This document shows positions 56,274 through 64,000 of a stretch of 64,000 nucleotides of DNA, in pieces. Where the stretch lies: assembly GCA_001792895.1 (NCBI GenBank), contig MARA01000005.1, positions 2,356,001 through 2,420,000 on the forward strand, written 5' to 3'. A program made the position numbers and the translations under genes. Within the stretch, counting starts at the first letter, position 1, and every line of letters begins with the position of its first letter. This DNA is from Lentinus brumalis. Taxonomy: Eukaryota > Basidiomycota > Agaricomycetes > Polyporales > Polyporaceae. The notes under the pieces were generated by a model. The model worked only from the letters and a program-made list of their open reading frames with translations. It was not told the DNA's origin and ran no database searches.

Positions 56274-57570
56274 TTAGCGAGTTTCATTTGCGAGGGACCC
56301 ACCTCTGTCCGTGAGCTTGGTGGCTTGCCAGATGTCCGGTCGGTTTTCCAGGTAGTACGCTCGACTACAGTCGAGCCACTCGATCTCGGGTTCCCATCCT
56401 TCGGCTTTCAGCTTGTCGATAGTACTGTTGTTATCGGGCGTCAGCATTGTTGCGGCTTGCAGTGAACAGCGGAGCAAAAGCATACGAACTCCCAGACACG
56501 CTCTAGCCTGACTCTCCAGTACGACGTACCGGTCCATCGTCTTGTTCGAATACCACTCCGCGCATAGTTCTGCGTGCTGGAGAGAACATCGTGAGCACGA
56601 TCCGACCATCGGCCTTGCACACATCCTTGATTACGCACATGGGCACGTTCCTTGACAAGAGCACGCTGCTTCTTGAGGAGCTCGTTCCGAGCGTTCTTGG
56701 TCTTCGCTTCGGCCCACTCACGAGTGAATTGCTCGACTTGTGGTCGATGGAACTGGTTACACTTGGCGCTATTCGAACCTCTTCGTGCCATGCTGTGCGT
56801 CAGTTCGGCGATTCGCGGAGAGATGCAGGAGTGCGTACTCGGTAGGGTTCACGACGTTGAACAGGCTGTAGTGGCCGTCGTCTTTGGTGAGAGACTTGTC
56901 GATGTCGTTAAGAGGAGCGACGATGGTCTTCCTAATGTAACGCCTGTACAAATGAGCAGTTAGGGTGGTGTACAGGTGTAACGATGACTTTGAACGTACA
57001 CATATGTTGAGCAGTACCTGGCAAACCACGGCCACAACACATCCCGTACGTTCTTTTTCGCGCAGGTCTAGAGGCAAAGTCAGGACCATGCAAGGTATTG
57101 GATTGTGATCGCTACTCACGCGACAATGCCAGGAGAACGCGAGGTGGGCATACGCTCGCTCAGGAACGGAGGGCAGTCCGGCATGCCCTCGACTTGCTTG
57201 CGCGCCTCCCTCCAGATGAAGTCGTGCTACGGGTGGAGGAGAAACCGACAAAAGTCCTTGCAGGAACGTACAAAGCTCAGAAGGTCCTTCGGGTGCAGAC
57301 ATCCGAAGATCTATGTACGCGTAATAACAGCATGAGTGCGACGCCTGAGTAGCGAATAGCGACGTGATCCCTGCTTACCTCGATGAGCACGTCAATGGGC
57401 AGATTGGGCAGGTCTTTCAACCACGGGTACTTTCGGCGCCGTCCACCACGATGTTGCGTAACTTGCTTATCCTCGGCCTTGTCGGAAGGGCGGGCGGGCA
57501 GGACGCCGGGCCAATGGTCTGCGATGGTGGCTTGACGTTCGGCGGTCTTCGCCTTCTTTCGAGGAGGCAT
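56274..57570 (-). pseudogene. Decayed F-box protein gene, paralogue of the one at 41.9 kb
   Basis: Exon 1 from 57570 (MPPRKKAKTAERQATIADHW) runs to LKDLPNLPIDVLIE at a GTAAGC donor; the next exon continues IFGCLHPKDLLSFVRSCKDF and CRFLLHP, then hits an in-frame TAG where a residue before HDFIWREAR is expected. After MPDCPPFLSE the frame shifts, and RAYAHLAFSWHCR follows in another frame. Downstream family blocks remain: VEQFTREWAEAKTKNAR, KKQRALVKERAHV and AEGWEPEIEWLD. The stop and frameshift both lie within the family's conserved N-terminal part. The domain order matches the intact plus-strand F-box gene at 41,859. Alternative splicing around the TAG cannot be fully excluded. Confidence 0.65.
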
Positions 57571-58106
57571 ATCGTGCACTGCGATAGCACACTTTGGGGT
57601 TCGGAGGAGATCCAGGATATACTGATCCGTGTTGAGTGTTCGCTGTGGTTCCGGGCAATTGCCAAGCGACGCGTTCGTGACACCGCAGACTCTGCGACGC
57701 GTGACGTCACGCGTTTTCTCGCGCGCGCTCGAGGAACGCGTCCTGTCGCGGCGTCCGCTCAACCTTCCTGTCAGCACGACCCATCGCTGATCATGAACTG
57801 CATGAAGGATTACTTGAATACTCAGGGACCAACGTAAACAGAGGGGCAAGGAGAGTCTTCCCAAGCATTTCCCCACTGCAACGGTCACTAGAAAACGCTG
57901 CAAAGTGTCCGGGCAGCGGCGGCAGCCTGGCGGTGCATACTTATTAGACTCGGCCTCTTGGGTCGCTCGCGCATTGAGCTCTTGCTCGTCGAGTGCTAGA
58001 TGGGATTTCACTCGTGGGCAGCAGGAGGGAGATAATTCAATCGATATGTGTTAGATAGTAGAAAGACGATTACTAGTTAATGTCCGTGGCTTCTATCGTA
58101 GTCATC
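57571..58106. other. Intergenic
   Basis: About 540 bp between two minus-strand genes; nothing recognised beyond a CG-rich run (GCGCGCGC) near 57,722. Confidence 0.35.
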
Positions 58107-58750
58107 TCATCTCTTCGTTGCAGTCGCGGTCTCGCCCTGGGCTATCCTGCGGCGCTTTCGCGGTCGTTGTGCTCGGTCTGCAGCAGCTTGTTCATCCGGG
58201 TCGACGTCCGTGGGCCAATAAACGCACAGTATCCCGTCGCCGACGGTCCCTGGTTCGCGCAGGACGCACGCCCCCGCCCCACAGCTCCATATGGTCGGAG
58301 GGAGCACGGAGACCCACCGTCCGTCCAGGGCGTCATCCCGCGCCGCTGTCGGGCCCACCCCGGCCCTCCAGTGCGCGAGGCGTCGGACCGAGATGTCCGG
58401 AAGGTAGAGGATGTCTACTTGCGCGCGCCGAACGATGTTCTTCCAACACTCGTTCTTCACCTCCAGCTGGACCGTCTCTCCTTCCCATCCGACGATCCTC
58501 ACTATCCTTCCTACGATATGCGCGTCGTACGCTTCGAGCTGGTCCTCTGGAGCGTGAGATGAGCAGTACGTTGCTGGTGAGACCGCATAGATCGTAACCT
58601 TATCCCTACCGCAAGCGGCTCGACGGGCCTCTGAATGACCTCGTACACATGGGCGCGCTTTACGAATTCCCGTCTGTTCTTTGGATCGCCTCCCTCGTAT
58701 CCTTTCCACCTGGCGAAGATGGGCGTATACGGCTTGGCGGGGTGGTTCAT
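58107..58750 (-). CDS. Hypothetical protein
   Basis: Two exons. The first starts at 58750 (MNHPAKPYTPIFARWKGYEG) and reads to RAHVYEVIQRPVEPLA at a GTAGGG donor near 58,611. The second, after an acceptor ending GGACCAG, reads LEAYDAHIVGRIVRIVGWEG, TVQLEVKNECWKNIVRRAQV, DILYLPDISVRRLAHWRAGV, WVSVLPPTIWSCGAGACVL and ends in a basic RPRKRRRIAQGE tail at 58107. About 185 residues. The composition looks natural and the tail could be a nuclear signal. I do not recognise the family. The intron preserves frame only with the second of two nearby acceptors. Confidence 0.5.
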
Positions 58751-60344
58751 GGTATGTTACTGTGCTATTTCGCGTGTTCGCAGTGCGTGGTGGCGGTATC
58801 GCGGGTGCGAGTGGATGTATGTTCGCGAACAGATTTGTTGGTGATGGGTTCGCTGCAAGCAGGCGAGGGTGGGGGAGTGGGGGGAAAGATCGAATCGCTT
58901 CCAGTTTTATCGGTAAGGGGCATCGTAGAGGATGATAGAGGTGAATGAGTGTGCGAAGTGCGGAGTTGGCGGCTCAGAGTCACTCGATCCTCGGAACTCC
59001 GCCTCGGCTCAATTCCATGCCATATTGGCCACGACGGAACGTCCTGCGCTGAGTCGTTCTCCTCTACGCTATCGGCTCTCTGCTGGATTCCTCGGGTGAA
59101 CCTCAGCACGCGCATACGCACTAGCCTCCTGCCCGCATTCAAGTTGAGGTGAGCAACTCTTGACAGACTTGTGTGATGCAGCGTTGACTTCAACTGTCGC
59201 GTATGTAGATATGTGCTCATATGGTCGGCGCACTGACGCTCTCGTTGCCTGTCCTGGGCTAGGGCCGTGGTGAGCAGTTCTACCCAGCTGCTTATCGACT
59301 CACCGCGCTCTCTCTATATCTGTCAAATCGAGTCCCTCAGGATACGGCCAGTCGCCAACGCAGTTGAACTGCTCCTTCGTCTCTGCGTCACGGTCCGCGC
59401 ATTACCGTGAGGTCTCGCACGCGCCGCCACTCGTGGACCAGATACAAGACCCAGACACCCGTGGATGTTGTCGTGTCTGTGACCTGTAACTCCATGGACG
59501 CGATCTGCAGCGATAGCGCGACGCTGTTCGAGCGTACTCTCGCGATACTCTGTGCGATATTGCCTCCCCTGTAGGCGTCCGCTACTCAACCTACAACCTC
59601 CATCCTGTGGGCCTCGTCCGGGAGGTCTGCAGGCTATCGAATTCGGTCGGAAGTCCAACGTCAGAACCTATCGTCGCCAGGCGTTATGCGTAAAGGCCCA
59701 CTTGCGCGACTAGCAACGCGAACCTGGGAATGCTGAGGGTCGTGAACAAGCAAAGACGTGAAACACGAGCTGGAGAGAGGCGGGCTAGGCATTACTTGCG
59801 CTGCGGAGGAAGTCGTACAAAGGTGAGCGCCTTGCCGCTATGGATCCAAGTTCGTACATCTTTGTACGATGATGAGGTAGAAGGTTAGTTGATTCACCAT
59901 GTCTCATGACGCACATGCTGACTTTTGATTTGATCGCATTGACGGTTGTCTCGGATCTATAGGTCACTGTTCTATCGATATTTATGTTCAACGTCATGCA
60001 TCATGACCGACCATCCAAATCACCTTCAGGCTGGTTCAGCCACGTTCGATTGGGTGGACACCTGTTCAGCCTCGCAACGATGTCCCATCCGAGCAACTGC
60101 GGTGTCGACGTGGACTACTGCCTCAAACACAACGCTTCTCTCTCGCACGATGCAATGGCTGTGTTAGATGTGGTCAAATATCACGGATGTGAGAAGCGTG
60201 CGTACCTCAACGTTGAACATCTGACGGCCGGGGTCCTCGATGTTGAACATACAGTTGTGTGCGATATAAGGCCTGATTGCGCTACGACTGGCATTGCAAT
60301 ACTCCTGAGCCCTTGGTCACTTGAGGTCCCCCTTCGACTTTGCT
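58751..60344. other. Intergenic, 1.6 kb
   Basis: No supported gene, RNA or repeat. Contains the divergent 5' flanks of the small minus-strand gene and the DUF6533 gene. Confidence 0.4.
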
Positions 60345-62093
60345 ATGTCTTCCGAGGCTATTGACGTCGCTGCAACAGTGACCCTATACAACACCTTGTA
60401 CGTCGCATGGTTTCATGTCCTCTGGTCACGGATAACGCTTGTTAACACCGCCAACAGCTACACTGCCTACTACTGCGATGTGGCAGCCGCGGGTGCGTTT
60501 ACTGCGCAAACCCGTCCATTGTCAAGCTGACACGTTCTCTCGCCGTAGTGCTCTTTATTTACGACACCTTACTCACGTTTGATCAGGAAGTGGGGTACTT
60601 CTGGACCGCAGAGCACATCAGCGGAGCGTCACTATTGTTCTTCGCAAACAAGTGGATCACCATGACGTACTACATTATGTTGTTGGTCGAGCTCAGTGCA
60701 GCTTTCCCTTCTGATAAGGTAAGCAATCTCTGTCCGAGCCATGACGAATCTGACCGGAATCAGAGGTCGGTCCGCGTGAAGCTTCGCAGCGTTCGTATTG
60801 CTGCAAAATGGTTGTTGACTTCCACAGCTGTTCTGTGTTCGTCATAGCCGTGCAGGCCATGTTGATACTGCAATTCGTTCCCGGAGCAGGTAAGACATGC
60901 CTCCAGTCGCCGGGTCACGATTCCTGACACATGAAAACAGCCTTCTCTGCCCTCCGCGCGTACGTTTTGAGCGAAAGCAAGCCCCTCGGAATATTCGTTG
61001 CGGCGTTGTCTCTAGTATCAGTAGGTGCCAATCTGGTGAGTGACTTGAGGTTTCTGAATGATACGGGCCGCCGCAGGGATATTGATTGGCCATGACTCTG
61101 CAGGTTCCATATGGCTATCAGTTCTCTGGAGAGAACTTCCCGCCGAAGTTCGGATGCGTCGTGACAAACAACACGACTGCCGCAATGAACTTAAGGTTGA
61201 GCTCGTAAAATCCCAGCAAATACGTTGGTACTGACTCTGTACAAGGCGTAGGTTGGCTAGCAACCCTAAGTATACTTACATTGGCTCACGCTAATCCATG
61301 GGACCCGGACCACACAGTTGTAATCATCTCTCGAGCGTCGCTTATCGCTGCCGACATCCTACTCATCTACATCACCTGGACAAAGCTGAGTGGCTGGGCC
61401 GCTTTGACAGATATCCAACGGTCCAAGAGGCTGACGCTCTCGGACGTCCTCTTCCACGGTGGTATGTCTCTCTGAACACCGTGCTCATGGCATCATTGGC
61501 TTACTGATGCCTGGCTCGCCGCAGGAGTCATATATTTTGTGTGCGTCCCGTGATATAGCATTTGGGATATCTCACAGACTCTCGAACACGGGAATCAGCA
61601 TCTTGTTCGTTCTGAACGTCCTCCACCTCATTCTCTCAGCAACGTCGGTGAGAGAGTCTTGCCGCTCCTGCCATGCCCACATCCATCTCTAACGATACTT
61701 TGACAGGTGGCGAATGACAACGGAGATGGGAGTTTCATCACCGTATTCACGGCGCCGTATGTGTTCCACTCTAACGGTGACATGTCGTGAAAGTCTTCTC
61801 ATTGTCGCTCTTCATTTAAATATCACAGAGTCACAGCGATCCTCATCTCGCGTTTTCTCCTCAAACTGCAAGCAATGAACCGCGTGGTCGTCAGGCTTGA
61901 GCCTGACGATCCATTGCACTCCTCGAGGAATCCATGGGACAGCCTGAGCACACCGAGCTTCATCTCGCCCCTCGGAGGGTTCATCAATCCGGAGCTTGCA
62001 GCGCGGTCCGACGACGACATCGACTTAGAAGATCGCCTGACCTCAGAGGCCCCAGAGGAGGAGGAAGGTGGTGCCCACACAGGGGTATCCTAG
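60345..62093 (+). CDS. DUF6533-family multi-pass membrane protein
   Basis: A basidiomycete-expanded family of seven-helix-like membrane proteins with unknown function. It starts MSSEAIDVAATVTLYNTLYV at 60345; exon 1 ends at 60492 and exon 2 begins at 60549, joining to give VLFIYDTLLTFDQEVGYFW, the DUF6533 signature. Later hydrophobic blocks: KWITMTYYIMLLVELSAAF, VFVIAVQAMLILQFVPGA, ALRAYVLSESKPLGIFVAAL, GWLATLSILTLAH, IISRASLIAADILLIYITW, and LSNTGISILFVLNVLHLILS. The hydrophilic C terminus (RLEPDDPLHSSRNPWDSLST ... DDIDLEDRLTSE) ends at 62093. About eight introns; the one near 60,720-60,835 was not resolved. No signal of truncation. Confidence 0.82.
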
Positions 62094-64000
62094 GCCGCTG
62101 CGTCGTCGTATTCGACTGTGTAAACTTTCGCTGGGGCTCTCCAGCCGTACCATAGATGTGTACAGTGTATTATTCCGTTTTGTGCGTTCTGTGCGTTCTA
62201 TGCTCCTTCGTTCTGAGTGTAGTGCCTTTGTGTTGAAGCTCTGGCCAGCGCAGTCACGGTGCATTGCGCCAAATTCCAATGTAGACGTTTCTGAATTTCA
62301 ACGCCTCCGACCCGAGCCAGGATCAGCTCAGCGGACCGCACTGCTCATACTTCCGCAGGTGTCCGCCCAATGTCTACCGATTGAGGCAAATGTTAAGCAG
62401 TCCCAGCGGGGAGGCACCGCGCAGAAGCAGACTCGGGCAGGTGGTCCCTTTTAACACGGGTGTTGAACGCAGTAAGCAGGGACGATACCCGGACCTCTCT
62501 CCGACGGGTCGCGAATTCGCCCGAAGTGTAATCAATCGTCGCTGTATGTATTACATGGGTATCGTCGTCACCATCCGAAACCAAGGAAAGACACCGAGAG
62601 CGCGCTGCACAGACCCCGTGAAGCGAGAATTGGTTTATGGCTGCGAGTGTGTGTGTGTGGGTGGGAGACGGTGGGTCCAAGCGCGCACGGCTCAGCGAGC
62701 AGTCGACAGCGAATGTGAGCACCAGGGCTTAATGGTCTGTGCGAGGGTAAGAGGGCGCAAGCCCGCGCTTGAGCTCGAATTATGCACCAAACGCAAAGCC
62801 TAGACGAGGAAACTGTGGCTGCATGTGGACCAAGCGCTGTCCTCGTCCGCGAGTCTGTGATGAGCGCAATAGACTTCTCGTCGTACGTGCGCGTGATCCT
62901 CCTTCCATGTGAGTCGATCCGTATATAAGACGGGCGCGGCGGTGAGGAAGAAGCCCAAAGCAGTCCTACATAGCGCCGCCCAGGAGAGAGTCGGCGAGTG
63001 ATACCGCTGAGCATGAAAGCCGGAGGAAGAGAGAGGCCAAAGCGGACTCCGCCGCATTGCTTGCACCTCGTTCTCTCCACTCGTGCCGCATGTTGTCGGC
63101 CCCATCGCACTGGTCATGAGGTAGCCCTGCAGCGCCGCTCTCGCTCTCGCGCCGTTTCAGAGAAGCGCAATGAACCGGTCTGCGAGCTCTGCCGCCATCG
63201 AAGGCGAGGACGAAGGCGAGAGCCTCAAGCCGCGAGACGAGTGTGCGGTACGACGTAGTTTGCAGATGACGCCGAGTCAGAGGAGGAGGAAGTCGAGGGT
63301 GGAGACGGAGATGACCATGACGATGGGCAGCACCGCGAGACGGTGAAGGACAACACGATGCCGGATGAGAGCCGTAGCCAGAGCCTGGCTCGTCCGACAG
63401 CACCTGCAACCGCACCTTCTCCGGCTGCTCATCCTTGCAGCAACTCGAGGGGTAGCATCGGAAGAGCTTTCTCGCAAGGGTGTTTTGGCGTGCCTGTCGA
63501 GACGGCCGGGGCGATGTAGTACAGCACGGCTTGTAGTCGTTCGACGCGGTGAAGAGTATGCGGCTGTCCTGCACGCCAACGTCGTCCAGCGCATCAGGCA
63601 GCCCGCTGAGAGTGAACGCGACGGAGTCGCTACAGTCCTCTTGCCGCGCCCAGCCCGAATCCTCAGCACCGTCCTGACCATGCTTCTCCGGATTGGCGAC
63701 CACACGCTTGACGATCTTGTGGCAAGCAGCGCCGACGTCCTGTACGAGCACAATGCAATTGTCGGTGAGTTTGGCGACGACGGAGTTGAACGTCGAGTTA
63801 TCTATGCCCGTCCGCCCATGGCTCTGTTGGTGAGAAAGGTCTACCCGACGCCTGGAGCGCAAGAGAGGAGTGTGGTGCGGAATGACTGGAGGGAACTTTC
63901 AAGGTTGGTATCGACAACGACTAGAGACACAGGTACGGATGCGGGCCAAGGGAAGAATGGCCCGGGGGCCCGTCAAAATGGACAAAGAAGCGCACAACGT
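62094..64000. other. Unassigned right edge
   Basis: A minus-strand open frame of 298 codons (62966-63862) includes a stretch of natural-looking sequence (NSTFNSVVAKLTDNCIVLVQ, CHKIVKRVVANPEKHGQDG) in its first third and arginine-rich shadow-like sequence after it. It could be an exon of a gene running past the window edge. A TATA-like GTATATAAGA (plus strand, 62921-62930) has no convincing gene after it. A GT dinucleotide run lies near 62,647-62,660. I call no gene. Confidence 0.35.

Noticed and set aside
63277..63862. Overlapping long minus-strand frames at the right edge, and a plus-strand TATA-like site at 62921
   Set aside because: Two long frames overlap in the same GC-rich DNA, neither has a recognisable domain, and no coherent exon chain follows the TATA-like site. 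The gene may continue beyond the window, so I leave it uncalled.
1..64000. CRISPR arrays, prokaryotic operons, phage or toxin-antitoxin systems
   Set aside because: The window has spliced eukaryotic genes throughout. No regularly spaced short repeats and no ribosome-binding-site organised gene strings were seen.

Overview
This window looks like nuclear DNA of a filamentous basidiomycete, most likely an Agaricomycete. Protein-coding genes are interrupted by many short GT..AG introns of about 50-65 nt and lie on both strands without operons. The gene content also fits: a protoilludene-type sesquiterpene synthase, a tandem-DH Rom2-like Rho1 exchange factor, a DUF6533 membrane protein, agaric-type F-box proteins, a copia gag, and a multicopy transposase-like gene.

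Layout. 1-2.9 kb holds nothing I can name. 2.9-6.2 kb has a sesquiterpene synthase, a 242-bp inverted-repeat element and a dead non-LTR retroelement. 7.2-19.7 kb is a gene-dense block: Rom2-like RhoGEF (-), Trm140-like tRNA m3C methyltransferase (+), an HMG-box regulator (+) and an amino acid permease (-). 22.2-25.3 kb is a GPATCH1-like splicing protein. 27.8-30.6 kb is nucleoporin Nup85 (-). 33.3-42.9 kb is a second dense block: cytochrome P450 (+), Mak11/PAK1IP1 WD40 protein (-), mitochondrial GatA amidotransferase subunit (+) with a MITE in one intron, Tgs1 cap hypermethylase (+) and an F-box protein (+).

43-49 kb is the mobile-element-rich part. A complete LTR retrotransposon of 1,777 bp carries only a gag gene, has near-identical LTRs and a 5-bp target duplication, and sits in a probable Ser/Pro-rich host gene. 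Its 5' LTR has itself been hit by a 268-bp CACTA-type MITE with 3-bp target duplications. Next to it is a full-length transposase-like gene with one frameshift. 49-58 kb is sparse: small uncharacterised genes, a tRNA-like Pol III box pair, three 361-bp tandem repeats and a decayed F-box paralogue. 58-62 kb has a small unknown gene and a DUF6533 seven-helix membrane protein. The last 2 kb is unassigned.

How the genes relate. Most are independent housekeeping functions: cell wall integrity signalling, tRNA and snRNA modification, splicing, nuclear pore, 60S assembly, mitochondrial Gln-tRNA synthesis. Two close divergent pairs probably share promoters (Rom2/Trm140, 230 bp; Mak11/GatA, 149 bp). 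The terpene synthase and the P450 are 29 kb apart with unrelated genes between them, so I do not call a biosynthetic cluster. The strongest candidates for new biology are the gag-only LTR element with its nested CACTA insertion and the RhoGEF whose two DH domains share intron positions.
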